From: Gemmatimonadota bacterium
Lineage (GTDB): Bacteria > Gemmatimonadota > Gemmatimonadetes > Gemmatimonadales > GWC2-71-9
Direction of reading: 5' to 3'
NCBI GenBank assembly: GCA_009692185.1
Contig: SHZT01000001.1
Coordinates: 269,247 to 333,246, forward strand
DNA: 64,000 nt
A program made the position numbers and the translations under genes. Positions 44,554 through 52,846 of the stretch are shown here, in pieces. Position 1 is the first letter of the stretch. Each line of letters starts with the position of its first letter. The notes below the pieces were generated by a model. It searched no databases and was not told the origin of the DNA. It saw only the letters and a program-made list of their open reading frames with translations.

Positions 44554-44646
44554 TCAGCCGGCCCTACCTCCCAACGACGACATGCCTAGGCCCAGAATTA
44601 CCAGGCCCAGGGTGTTCGTAATCAGCAGGACGGTTTCGCGCCGCAT
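44554..44646 (-). CDS. ilvL: ilv operon leader peptide, branched-chain-rich
   Basis: A 30-residue ORF starting MRRETVLLITNTLG and continuing LVILGLG; 11 of 30 residues are Leu, Ile or Val, most of them in a row. The stop precedes the terminator hairpin by 25 bases. There is no Shine-Dalgarno, but the predicted start of transcription lies only a few bases before the ATG, which suits leaderless initiation. Ribosome stalling at scarce charged Leu/Ile/Val tRNA would prevent termination, as known for enterobacterial ilv leaders; here that is inferred. Confidence 0.75.
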   Translation of the reverse strand: MRRETVLLITNTLGLVILGLGMSSLGGRAG

Positions 44647-44655
44647 CGTCCGAGG

Positions 44656-44683
44656 AACCTAGTGATTTGCCCGATTCCGTCAA
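44656..44683 (-). promoter_or_regulatory. Predicted promoter of the ilv operon
   Basis: TTGACG (44683-44678), a 16-base spacer and TAGGTT (44661-44656) on the minus strand. The -10 ends 9 bases before the leader ATG, so the transcript would start about 3-4 bases before it. Confidence 0.6.
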
Positions 44684-44736
44684 GTCCGCGCGCGCGCCGC
44701 CTTCCCCGCCCGCGACTTCGTGGATTGCTTTCGTGC

Positions 44737-46026
44737 ATGTTGATCGGGATCTCGCTCATCGCCCTCGCCGCCGCGCTTCTACTGCTCGCACTGGGCGTTG
44801 ATCCCGTCCCGGTGTGGTTCTACGTGTTCGCCTGGTACCCGACGCTGCTTCTGCTCGACGCGCTGGCGCAGCGCGCGGACGGGCGGCCACTGGCAATCGT
44901 GAACCGCAAGGCCATGCTGTCGGCGTGGCTCTGGTCGGCGCCCATCTGGCTCTTCTTCGAATTCGCGAATTTCCGCCTGCAGAACTGGTACTACGTCTTC
45001 GTCCCGCCGGGCGTGGTCTTTCGCTGGACGGGCATCCTGCTCTCGTTCGCCACCGTGCTCCCCGCCGTCCTCCTGGCGGAGCGCCTGCTCGAGGCGAGAG
45101 GCGTCGGAGCCACCTGGAACGCGGGGCCGGTCCAGGTCACTCGGGGCGGCCTGCTCTCGGCTATCGCGCTGGGAATCACGCAAGTCGCACTCGCCTTCGC
45201 TTGGCCCACCGCGTTTTTCCCGCTCATCTGGGGCGGGATGCTCCTCATCTGCGAACCCTACGTCTATCGGAAGCGGCCGGACCTCTCGCTCTTCGCCGAC
45301 GTGGAAAAGGGCTACTGGGGGCGGATCGGCCGGTTGCTGATTGGCGGGGCGGGAATCGGCGTGCTGTGGGAAACATTCAACTTCGGATCCCGCGCCAAGT
45401 GGATCTATACGGTGCCGGGGCTCGAAGGCCTCAAGATCTGGGAAATGCCGGTCCTCGGCTTTGTCGGGTTCCCCTTCTTCGCGCTCGAGGCATGGGCCAT
45501 GTACCACGCGCTGTGCGGGGCGGGCATCGCTATCCCGCTAGGCGAGCGGACAGTGCGCTCGCGCGGCCGTACGGCGGTTGCGGCACTGATCACCTTGCTG
45601 GTCGTTCACCAGGTCATGGTCGGCATTGACCACTACACGATCAGTTCGGTCAACCCGGTGCTCGGCGACCTGCCCGGCGTCTCTGCCGCCGACGTGACCG
45701 CCCTCGAGGCGGCGGGCATTCATTCCGTGTTCCAGGTTCCCCGCACGGATCGTGCTGCCCTGGCCGCGCGATTGTCGTGGCCGGGTGCGCGCGTGGACTC
45801 GCTGGTGCGAAACGCCCGCCTTGCCGGTCTCAAGGGCATTGGCGCGCGTCACGCCTACTGGCTCGGCGTGGTCGGTGTGCCGAGCGTCTGCGAGCTCGCG
45901 CACAGCGACCCCGAATACGTGTGGCTCCAGCTCCAGCCGATTACGCGGGAGAACGACCTGCGCCCGAGCCAGGCCGAGGTGCGGGTATGGCAACAGGCGG
46001 CGGCGCGCGCATGCGTTCGAGGCTGA
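44737..46026 (+). CDS. Multi-pass membrane protein with C-terminal helix-hairpin-helix-like domain
   Basis: A 429-residue protein with about eight hydrophobic segments in the first 310 residues, starting MLIGISLIALAAALLLLALG, with many Trp and aromatic residues between them (WLWSAPIWLFFEFANFRLQNWYY). The last 100 residues are soluble and include two motifs like those of helix-hairpin-helix/DUF4332 folds (DLPGVSAADVTALEAAGI, ARLAGLKGIGARHAYWLGVVG, here given in part). The frame extends to a GTG at 44662, which would crowd the ilv promoter; the ATG at 44737 leaves 90 bases for divergent control. Function unknown. Confidence 0.65.
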   Translation: MLIGISLIALAAALLLLALGVDPVPVWFYVFAWYPTLLLLDALAQRADGRPLAIVNRKAMLSAWLWSAPIWLFFEFANFRLQNWYYVFVPPGVVFRWTGILLSFATVLPAVLLAERLLEARGVGATWNAGPVQVTRGGLLSAIALGITQVALAFAWPTAFFPLIWGGMLLICEPYVYRKRPDLSLFADVEKGYWGRIGRLLIGGAGIGVLWETFNFGSRAKWIYTVPGLEGLKIWEMPVLGFVGFPFFALEAWAMYHALCGAGIAIPLGERTVRSRGRTAVAALITLLVVHQVMVGIDHYTISSVNPVLGDLPGVSAADVTALEAAGIHSVFQVPRTDRAALAARLSWPGARVDSLVRNARLAGLKGIGARHAYWLGVVGVPSVCELAHSDPEYVWLQLQPITRENDLRPSQAEVRVWQQAAARACVRG

Positions 46027-46874
46027 ACGTGAGTGTCGCCTCGGTCTTCCGGGTCTTCGGCGCGCTGGGGGTCCTGTACGTGGTCGTGAGCCTGCTCGCG
46101 TGGAAGTACCAGGAGCGGCTGGCCTTTCCCGGGCCTCGCAACCGGCTCCCGTCCCCGGCGGACTTCGGGATTCGCGATGGGGAGATGATCACGGTGACGA
46201 CGGGCGATGGCGTCAGGCTCCGGGGCTGGTACCTGCCGCCGAGCCCGGCGCCGGCGAAGGGCAAGCGAGCGCCAGGACTCATCTGGTTCTACGGCAACAT
46301 GGAAACCATCCGGGCCATGGGAGCGGTCATTCGGGACTTCCGGCCCCCCGGCACCGGCGTCGTGGTACTGGACTATCGCGGTTACGGGGAAAGCGACGGG
46401 TCGGAAACCGAGGTGGGGGTGTACCGGGACGCGGAGGCGGCGTGGGCGTATCTCTCGGCCCGCCCGGAGATCGACAGCACGCGCCTCGCCGTCTACGGCC
46501 GGTCTGTCGGGAGCGTGCCGGCCCTCTACCTCGCGGAGCGTAGACCGGTGCGCGCGGTGGTGCTGGATTCGCCGTTCACGCGGGCATTGGACATGGCGAA
46601 GGAGCACTACCCGTGGCTGCCGCGGTTCCTGGTGAACCTGTCGCTCGACAACCTGACCCGGGCCAAGTCACTGCGGGTTCCACTGCTGATTTTTCATGGA
46701 GCAGATGACCGGCTGGCGCCGCTCAGCATGGGCGTGAAAATGGCGACGGCGGGACGGGGGGACCTGGTCGTGCTGGCGGCCGCGGGACACAACGACACCT
46801 ACGATGTGGGCGGCTTGGCCTACCGGGACCGGGTGCGGGCCTTTTTGGCCGAGGCACTCGGTCCCAGGCAGTAG
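45987..46874 (+). CDS. Membrane-anchored alpha/beta hydrolase (BEM46-like)
   Basis: A 295-residue hydrolase with an N-terminal signal-anchor (VFGALGVLYVVVSLLAW) placing the catalytic domain outside the cytoplasm. Strand and elbow motifs: IWFYGNMETIRAM, VVLDYRGYGESDGSE, nucleophile VYGRSVGSVPALYL, acid LLIFHGADDRLAP, histidine AAGHNDTYD. These match the FrsA/BEM46/YfhR type. The ATG at 45987 follows GAGGTG; an internal ATG at 46011 is an alternative. It overlaps the membrane-protein gene by 40 nt, suggesting joint function. Confidence 0.8.
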   Translation: MATGGGARMRSRLNVSVASVFRVFGALGVLYVVVSLLAWKYQERLAFPGPRNRLPSPADFGIRDGEMITVTTGDGVRLRGWYLPPSPAPAKGKRAPGLIWFYGNMETIRAMGAVIRDFRPPGTGVVVLDYRGYGESDGSETEVGVYRDAEAAWAYLSARPEIDSTRLAVYGRSVGSVPALYLAERRPVRAVVLDSPFTRALDMAKEHYPWLPRFLVNLSLDNLTRAKSLRVPLLIFHGADDRLAPLSMGVKMATAGRGDLVVLAAAGHNDTYDVGGLAYRDRVRAFLAEALGPRQ

Positions 46875-46875
46875 C

Positions 46876-46956
46876 CTAGGGGACGTCGGGGCAGACACCC
46901 CCGGTTTCCTCGCAGGTCTGCGTGAGGTCCTCCTCGGGCAGACCCGTCGGCTTCAT
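46876..46956 (-). CDS. Candidate 26-residue acidic peptide with two cysteines
   Basis: A minus-strand ORF reads MKPTGLPEEDLTQTCEETGG and ends VCPDVP. It is acidic, starts with a plausible leader-like half and has two Cys near its C-terminus after a GG, which resembles a modified-peptide precursor. No Shine-Dalgarno is seen; TAAGAT lies 11 bases upstream. No modifying enzyme gene is near. It occupies the otherwise empty gap between the hydrolase and the amidohydrolase, which makes it at most a tentative gene. Confidence 0.3.
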   Translation of the reverse strand: MKPTGLPEEDLTQTCEETGGVCPDVP

Positions 46957-47066
46957 GGATAGAATAGATCTTACACATGTTTGAGGTTTCTCGCCGCCCC
47001 CGTCACCTTCCACCCAATGTGCGAAGGCGCCACTTTTGTGCCGGCCCCCAACCCTCTCGGGTACTC

Positions 47067-48764
47067 ATGACAAGTACGCACGTTCGCCTCGGCTTGTTGC
47101 TGGCCGTCCTGTTCCCTTTTCCTTTTTCTCTTCGCGCCCAGGTGGCTCGCCAACCCGCTGATCTCGTCATCACGGGTGCGCGGGTCTACACGGTGGATCC
47201 CAGCCGCCCGACCGCCGAGGCCATCGCGGTGCGCGGTGGAAGAGTGGTGTTCGTCGGGAATCTCCGGGGCGCGCAGGCGCTCATCGGGCCGAACACCGAG
47301 AAATGGGACCTGGCCGGCAAGACGATCGTGCCCGGCGTGGTGGACGCGCACGGTCACCTGCTCGGCCTGGGCCAGGCACTTCGTACCGTCGACCTGGTCG
47401 GCACCAGGTCGTACGACGAGATCATCCAGCGGGTGGTGGCCTGGGCGGCCAAGGTCCCGCCGGGCGAGTGGATTCGGGGACGCGGTTGGGACCAGAACGA
47501 CTGGGCGGATACCCGGTTCCCCACGCATGATGCGCTGTCCAAGGCCCTGCCGCACACGCCGGTCTACCTGACCCGGGTGGATGGGCACGCCGCGTTCGTG
47601 AATGCCAAAGCGCTCGAGATCGCGGGCGTGAGCACGGCGACCAGGGACCCGGACGGCGGGCGTCTCATTCGCGACGCCAAGGGGACGCCAACGGGCGTGC
47701 TGGTAGACAACGCCATGGGGATCGTCAGCCAGAAGATTCCCGCCACCTCGCGCGCCGAGCTGCGGGAGCAAACCCTGGCGGCGATCGCCGAGCTGAACCG
47801 GCTGGGGCTCACGGGAATGCACGACGCGGGCGTCAACGCAACCGGCATCGAGGTCTACGAGGAGCTGGCCAAGGCCGGGCAATACAACCTCCGGAACCAT
47901 GTGATGATCCGGGCCGCGGACTCAGTGCTCGACCGCTACATGGCGAAGGGTCCGCAGAACGGCCTGTATGACGGCCGGCTGTGGATACGCTCCATCAAGA
48001 TCAGCTCGGACGGCGCCCTCGGCAGCCGTGGCGCGGCCATGCTTGAGCCGTATTCGGATGAGCCGGGCAATGTCGGACTTCTGCGCGACAATCCCGAGCA
48101 TTTGAAGAGCGTCGCGGTCAAGGCGCTGAAGAACGGATTCCAGTTGAACGTGCACGCTATTGGCGACCGGGCGAACCGCATGGTGCTCGACGCATTCGAG
48201 GCGGCACTCAACGAGGTGCCCACGCCGGACCACCGGTTCCGGGTCGAGCACGCCCAGATTCTCCATTACGACGACATTCCGCGGTTCGCGAAGCTCGGGG
48301 TGATTCCTTCCATGCAGGGCAGTCATCAGACGAGCGACATGTACTGGGCGACGAACCGCATCGGGCCAACCCGGGTCCTGGGCTCGTACGCGTGGCGGTC
48401 CCTATTGAATACCGGGGCCGTGATTCCCAACGGGTCGGACTTCCCGGTGGAGTCCGCGGATCCGCTGATTTCCTTCCACGCGTTCTTCACGCGCGAGGAC
48501 GAGAACAACTTCCCGGCGGGCGGCTGGCACCCCGAACAGCGAACCAGCCGGGAGGGGGCGCTCATGTCCATGACACTCTGGCCCGCGTACGCGTCGTTCA
48601 TGGAGAACGAGACCGGCTCTATTACGCCGGGCAAGTTCGCGGACTTCACGGTGTTCGATCAGGACATCATGTCCATCGCGCCGGAGCGAATACTCGAGAC
48701 CAAGGTCGAGATGACGGTGATCGGGGGGAAGGCGGTGTACCAGCGGGGTGTGCCGAAGACCTGA
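47067..48764 (+). CDS. Exported amidohydrolase (YtcJ-like)
   Basis: Metal-dependent amidohydrolase of 565 residues with a Sec signal (LGLLLAVLFPFPFSLRAQ). It has the composite N-terminal sheet (DLVITGARVYTVDPSRPTAE), the metal-binding VVDAHGHLLGLG, GRGWDQNDW, HAIGDRANRMVLDAFE, RVEHAQILHYDD and the final NGSDFPVESADPLISF, which are YtcJ-type hallmarks. The ATG at 47067 begins the signal peptide; the upstream extension does not look exported. Known members act on varied amides and ring compounds, so substrate is open. A TAGAAT at 46960-46965 might be its -10. Confidence 0.88.
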   Translation: MTSTHVRLGLLLAVLFPFPFSLRAQVARQPADLVITGARVYTVDPSRPTAEAIAVRGGRVVFVGNLRGAQALIGPNTEKWDLAGKTIVPGVVDAHGHLLGLGQALRTVDLVGTRSYDEIIQRVVAWAAKVPPGEWIRGRGWDQNDWADTRFPTHDALSKALPHTPVYLTRVDGHAAFVNAKALEIAGVSTATRDPDGGRLIRDAKGTPTGVLVDNAMGIVSQKIPATSRAELREQTLAAIAELNRLGLTGMHDAGVNATGIEVYEELAKAGQYNLRNHVMIRAADSVLDRYMAKGPQNGLYDGRLWIRSIKISSDGALGSRGAAMLEPYSDEPGNVGLLRDNPEHLKSVAVKALKNGFQLNVHAIGDRANRMVLDAFEAALNEVPTPDHRFRVEHAQILHYDDIPRFAKLGVIPSMQGSHQTSDMYWATNRIGPTRVLGSYAWRSLLNTGAVIPNGSDFPVESADPLISFHAFFTREDENNFPAGGWHPEQRTSREGALMSMTLWPAYASFMENETGSITPGKFADFTVFDQDIMSIAPERILETKVEMTVIGGKAVYQRGVPKT

Positions 48765-48800
48765 CAAAGAAAAGGGCCGGAGCCTTTCGGTTTCCGGCCC
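48765..48800 (-). terminator. Rho-independent terminator for the tRNA
   Basis: On the minus strand GGGCCGGA pairs with TCCGGCCC around an 11-nt loop and TTTTCTTTG follows. On the plus strand the stem may also end the amidohydrolase, but without a T-run. A second stem, CCCACAG/CTGTGGG at 48833-48858, lies between it and the tRNA. Confidence 0.8.
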
Positions 48801-48861
48801 CTCGGCCTAGCACACGTAGTGAACCTATCAAACCCACAGTCGATCGCAAGGCTGTGGGGTG

Positions 48862-48933
48862 GGTGTCAGACCGGAATCGAACCGGCGTCTTCGGCGTATC
48901 AGACCGATGTGCTAGCCACTACGCCACTGCCAC
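48862..48933 (-). tRNA. tRNA with anticodon GAT (Ile) and irregular stems
   Basis: The 72-base cloverleaf reads 5' GTGGCAG-TG, D-arm GCGT-AGTGGCTA-GCAC, anticodon stem TCGGT/GCCGA with loop CTGATAC, variable loop AGAC, T-arm GCCGG-TTCGATT-CCGGT and 3' CTGACAC plus C73. U8, A14, G18G19, T33, A37 and the TTCGA motif are in place. Irregularities: a G-A mismatch at pair 4-69, a C-A mismatch at 11-24, and C73 where isoleucine tRNAs have A. CCA is not encoded. The D-arm resembles Asp/Glu tRNAs. Identity is therefore tentative, though processing context (3' hairpin, terminator) looks real. Confidence 0.7.
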
Positions 48934-48996
48934 CACGACGCGGCTACCTCCAAGGCTTTGGCCTGAGACGGGCCCGCGAGGAGCGTTGCCGTACTC

Positions 48997-50196
48997 CTAA
49001 GTGGCCTTGGCCACGTCCGGTACATTCGGCCTTACCCCAAACGCGAGCACGCTCACCACGGCCACAATCCCACTCGCCACGATGAACGGCACACTCGGCC
49101 CGGCAAGCTGGAACATGGCCGTGGCCCAGATCGGCGCCACGACTCGCGCGACGCCTCCGAACGCCTGCTGCACACCAAGCACCTGGCCCAACTCGGCCTT
49201 TGGCGCGCGGTGGGTGACCAGGGCTGAGGTCGCCGGGAACAGCAGAGCCGTGCCGATCGGGATGATCGCGATGACCAGCGCGAAGAGCGGCACCAGGTGC
49301 GGGAGGGGGATGATGGCCAGGCCGACCACGAGCGCCAGCGAGCCCAGGCGCATCACCCCTGTCTCACCGAGCCGTTCCACGACCTTGCCCAGCACGACCG
49401 CCCGCATGACCAGCGAAAGCGCGCCTATATAAAGGAAGAAGAGACCGATGGTCTTTTCGGTAACGCCGAACCGGTAGCCCAGGTAGAGCGCCAGCACGGA
49501 GTTCATCGAGTTGAACCCCAGCATGCCCACCGCATAGATCCAGATGAGCCGCGGCACGTCGCCCTTGGGCCGGGCGACGACATCCCACACGACCTCCCGC
49601 ACTGGCCGGATCTGGGCAGCATCAATGGACGGGCGCGGGGCATTGCCGCCCTTCCCCGCCTTCGACTCCGGCAGCCAGTAAAACGCAAATATCACATTGA
49701 CCATGCAGATAACCGCCGCGATCAACCCGGGCGCCTTGTGCGAGATGTTGGTGGCGAGCGAGCCGAGCGCCGGACCGACCATGACACCCGCATTCGTCGC
49801 CGCCGAGATCCACCCGAGCGCCTTGGCGCGATCCTTGGGCTCGACGGCGTCGCCCACGTAGGCCTGCACCACCCCCGTCGTGCCGCCGCCCGCGCCTTGC
49901 ACGATGCGCGACAGCATGAGCACCCACCAATGCCCCGCGAACGCGAATACCACAAAGGCGATGCTCGACGCGCCCAGCCCCACCATCAGTGCTGGCTTCC
50001 GCCCATACCGGTCCGACACCCGGCCCCACAATGGCGCCGACACGAGCTGGGCAATGGAGAAGGACGCGATGATCCATCCGATCATCCACGGCTCCGCCTT
50101 GAGCCGGAGCGCGTAGAACGGCACGAGCGGAAATACCATGGCCACGCCCAGCATGTCCACAAAGGCGGTCGCCATGAGGACCGAGATGCGTTTCAT
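48997..50196 (-). CDS. MFS transporter, DHA1/TetA-like
   Basis: Twelve-helix major facilitator of 399 residues, probably a drug/proton antiporter. The A-motif is GRVSDRYGRKPALMVG after helix 2, and helix 5 carries the antiporter-like GWISAATNAGVMVGPALGS. The sequence starts MKRISVLMATAFVDMLGVAM, typical of TetA/MdtG-like proteins. Its start overlaps the end of the ABC permease gene (4 nt), so it is transcribed with the importer genes. Whether that is functional or merely operon drift is unclear. Confidence 0.87.
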   Translation of the reverse strand: MKRISVLMATAFVDMLGVAMVFPLVPFYALRLKAEPWMIGWIIASFSIAQLVSAPLWGRVSDRYGRKPALMVGLGASSIAFVVFAFAGHWWVLMLSRIVQGAGGGTTGVVQAYVGDAVEPKDRAKALGWISAATNAGVMVGPALGSLATNISHKAPGLIAAVICMVNVIFAFYWLPESKAGKGGNAPRPSIDAAQIRPVREVVWDVVARPKGDVPRLIWIYAVGMLGFNSMNSVLALYLGYRFGVTEKTIGLFFLYIGALSLVMRAVVLGKVVERLGETGVMRLGSLALVVGLAIIPLPHLVPLFALVIAIIPIGTALLFPATSALVTHRAPKAELGQVLGVQQAFGGVARVVAPIWATAMFQLAGPSVPFIVASGIVAVVSVLAFGVRPNVPDVAKAT

Positions 50197-51827
50197 CGGC
50201 TGGTGCCGACGGCCATCGCCCCGGCCGAGACGAGCATGAGCACCACCCCGAACGCCGCGGCAATACCGATGTCGTTCTGCCGGAGCGCCGATAGAATCTC
50301 CACGGAGATCGGCCGGGTCTCGAACGTGTAGAGCACGATGGACGTGACGAAGTCACCCACCGCCGTGGCAAACGCGAGGGCGCCACACGCCAAAAGCGCC
50401 GGCCGGAGCAAGGGCATCGTCACGCGGCGGAGTGTGGCCCAGCGGCTGGCACCCAGGGACGCCGCGGCCTCATCCAGGCCCGGATCCAGTTGCCGGAACC
50501 CGGCAATGACGGGACCTGCGGTGAGCGGAATGTTCCGGATGAGATACGCCAGCGGCAGGATGAAGAACGTGCCGACCAGCACCCAGCGGCCGGCCCATGG
50601 GGCATTCACGCTGAACGTCGTAGCGAGCGCGATAGCGAGCACCGTGCCCGGCACGGCCCACGGCACGTTGGTCAGGATATCAATGACCCGAGCGAGCCTC
50701 ACGCGCCGGCGCACGATTGCCCGCCCGGCCCAGAGCGCGACGGCCAGGGCGGCCACGGTGGCGACCACGGCCATCCAGAGCGAATTGATCAGCGGCCGCA
50801 GGCGTTCGGGCTCACGAATCAGTGCGCCGTAATTGCCCAGCGTGTACACCGGCGGCATGAGCTGGGTCGTCCACGTGCGCATGGGAACGAACGAGATCAG
50901 GATCAGCGTGGCATGGGGCAAGAGCACGACCACCGCAACCGCCCAGCCGACCACGGCGGCGAGCCACCGCGCGACTGGCTGCTCCAGTTTCCGCGCGGGC
51001 GGGGCGCCCTTCCCTACCGCCGCCACCGACCGCTCGCTCGACGTCCACCGGAAGAGCGCCAACCCCACGAGTGCCACGACCGCCAATGCCACGGTCTCGA
51101 CCATGGCCATGGCGTCGTTGCCGTTCAGCTTGGTTGAGACGATCTGTGTCGTCATGACCCGGAACCCGCCGCCGAAGATGTACGGCGCACTGAAAGAGCC
51201 AAGACTGGTCATGAACGTGAGCAGCGCGGCCGCGATGATCTGCGGCCCGAGGAGCGGGAGGGTGACGCGAAACAGCGTGCTGGACCGGCTCGCGCCGAGG
51301 GACTGCGCGGCCTCGATCATCGAGCTGTCCACTTTGGCCAGACCCGCCCGGGTGAACAGGTAGAAGTAGACGTACATCGAATAGGCGTGGACGAGCAGGA
51401 TGGCCGGCGCCCCGGCGAGCCGCCACGGCGCGTCTTCGAGGGAGAACGCCCCCTTCACGATGCGGGACAGGAACCCGCTCTCACCATAGAGGAAGAGAAA
51501 TGCCATCACGCCAACGAGTGGGGGCAGCACGGCCGGCAAGGCCACCAGCGCCCCGAGGATGCGGCGGCCCGGGAACTCCATCCGCTCGAACACGAACGCG
51601 AGCGGGATACCGATCGCGCCGGCGAACACCACCGACACCATGGAGATCCAGAGACTCCCCCACAGCGCCTGCCATTCCTCGGGCGTGCGGCCGAACTCGG
51701 CGACTTGGGCCAGCGACCAGCCGGAGGGCCCGCGCACGCTGTCGAGCACGACCATGAGCAGCGGGTAGACCACAAGCCAGAGGAGAAACAGCGTGAGGAG
51801 AATGCCGCGAGGCCGACCGCGCATCAC
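50193..51827 (-). CDS. Double-domain ABC importer permease (FbpB/AfuB/ThiP-like)
   Basis: Inner-membrane permease of 544 residues made of two fused BPD_transp_1 halves with twelve hydrophobic segments. EAA loops are at SMIEAAQSLGASRSSTLFRV and DEAAASLGASRWATLRRV, one per half, as in ferric-iron, thiamine and 2-aminoethylphosphonate importers. The ATG overlaps the ATPase stop. With a family-1 binding protein and a TOBE-containing ATPase next to it, iron or a phosphonate/phosphorylated ligand is most likely. Confidence 0.9.
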   Translation of the reverse strand: MMRGRPRGILLTLFLLWLVVYPLLMVVLDSVRGPSGWSLAQVAEFGRTPEEWQALWGSLWISMVSVVFAGAIGIPLAFVFERMEFPGRRILGALVALPAVLPPLVGVMAFLFLYGESGFLSRIVKGAFSLEDAPWRLAGAPAILLVHAYSMYVYFYLFTRAGLAKVDSSMIEAAQSLGASRSSTLFRVTLPLLGPQIIAAALLTFMTSLGSFSAPYIFGGGFRVMTTQIVSTKLNGNDAMAMVETVALAVVALVGLALFRWTSSERSVAAVGKGAPPARKLEQPVARWLAAVVGWAVAVVVLLPHATLILISFVPMRTWTTQLMPPVYTLGNYGALIREPERLRPLINSLWMAVVATVAALAVALWAGRAIVRRRVRLARVIDILTNVPWAVPGTVLAIALATTFSVNAPWAGRWVLVGTFFILPLAYLIRNIPLTAGPVIAGFRQLDPGLDEAAASLGASRWATLRRVTMPLLRPALLACGALAFATAVGDFVTSIVLYTFETRPISVEILSALRQNDIGIAAAFGVVLMLVSAGAMAVGTSR

Positions 51828-52846
51828 GGCTCCACGGGAAACGCGTGGGCGCTGGATACCGTGAGGAATACCGGGTCTCCCACGCGAGCTCCGTCAATCG
51901 GCGCTTCCAGCTCGACGGTGCCTCCGGCAACCTCGACCTGGAAAAAGGCCCGCGCGCCGGTGTAGCGGCACTCCGTCACCACGCCGGGAAGCCCGGCGGG
52001 CGCAAAGCGGACCGCCTCGGGCCGGACCACCACGTTTACCGGCCCGCCCTGCCGGACATTGGAGGACGGGCGGACCGGCCATTCCACACCTTCCGCCAGC
52101 CGGGCCCGGTCGGCCGCGATCAGCGTGCCCCGCAGAATGCTCGCCCGGCCCACGAACGTGGCCACGAAGAGCGTCGCCGGCATGTCGTAGAGTTCGCGGG
52201 CCGTGCCTTCCTGCTCCAGCCGGCCGTCCCGGAGGACCGCCACACGATCCGCGAGCGCGAACGCCTCGTCCTGCTCGTGGGTGACGAACACGGTCGTGAC
52301 GCCGGCTTTGTCGAGCGCCGCGCGCAGTTCGCGGCGCGTGCGCTCGCGAAGGGATGGGTCCAGGTTCGAGAGGGGCTCATCGAGCAACAACACGCGAGGC
52401 TCCGGCGCGAGCGCGCGCGCGACGGCCACCCGCTGCTGTTGGCCGCCGGACAACTCGCTCACCGCCCGCGCCTCGAATCCCGCCAGGTCCACCAGCGCCA
52501 GGACCTCGGCCACGCGGGCTCGCCGGGCCTCGGGTGAGCGGCCGCTTAACCCGAAGCCCACGTTCTCGCCGACGTTCAAGTGGGGGAACAACGCGTAGTG
52601 CTGGAACACCATGCCGAACCGGCGCGAAACCGGGGTCTCCGCCGTGACATCAACGCCGTCCACCAGCACCTGGCCGGTATCGGGACGCTCGAAGCCCGCC
52701 AGCAGGCGGAGCGTGGTGGTCTTGCCGCTTCCGGAAGGGCCCAGGAGCGCGAGGACGGTGCCACGGGTGACGCCGAGGGTGACGTCACGGACCGCGAACT
52801 GTTCGTCGAACCGTTTTGTGAGATTGACGACTTGGAGGAACGTCAC
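51824..52846 (-). CDS. ABC importer ATP-binding protein (FbpC/PotA-like)
   Basis: Nucleotide-binding subunit of 340 residues: Walker A GPSGSGKTTT, Q-loop FQHYALFPHL, signature LSGGQQQRVAVA, Walker B RVLLLDEPLSNLD, switch THEQDEAFALADR, and a C-terminal TOBE-like beta domain (about 240-340). The GTG at 52846 overlaps the binding-protein stop as GTGA and begins exactly at the family N-terminus TFLQVVNLTKRF; the longer upstream frame is spurious. Confidence 0.93.
   Translation of the reverse strand: MTFLQVVNLTKRFDEQFAVRDVTLGVTRGTVLALLGPSGSGKTTTLRLLAGFERPDTGQVLVDGVDVTAETPVSRRFGMVFQHYALFPHLNVGENVGFGLSGRSPEARRARVAEVLALVDLAGFEARAVSELSGGQQQRVAVARALAPEPRVLLLDEPLSNLDPSLRERTRRELRAALDKAGVTTVFVTHEQDEAFALADRVAVLRDGRLEQEGTARELYDMPATLFVATFVGRASILRGTLIAADRARLAEGVEWPVRPSSNVRQGGPVNVVVRPEAVRFAPAGLPGVVTECRYTGARAFFQVEVAGGTVELEAPIDGARVGDPVFLTVSSAHAFPVEP

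Noticed and set aside
46957-47066. N-terminal extension of the amidohydrolase from 46977
   Set aside because: The extension would bury the clear Sec signal peptide that begins at 47067.
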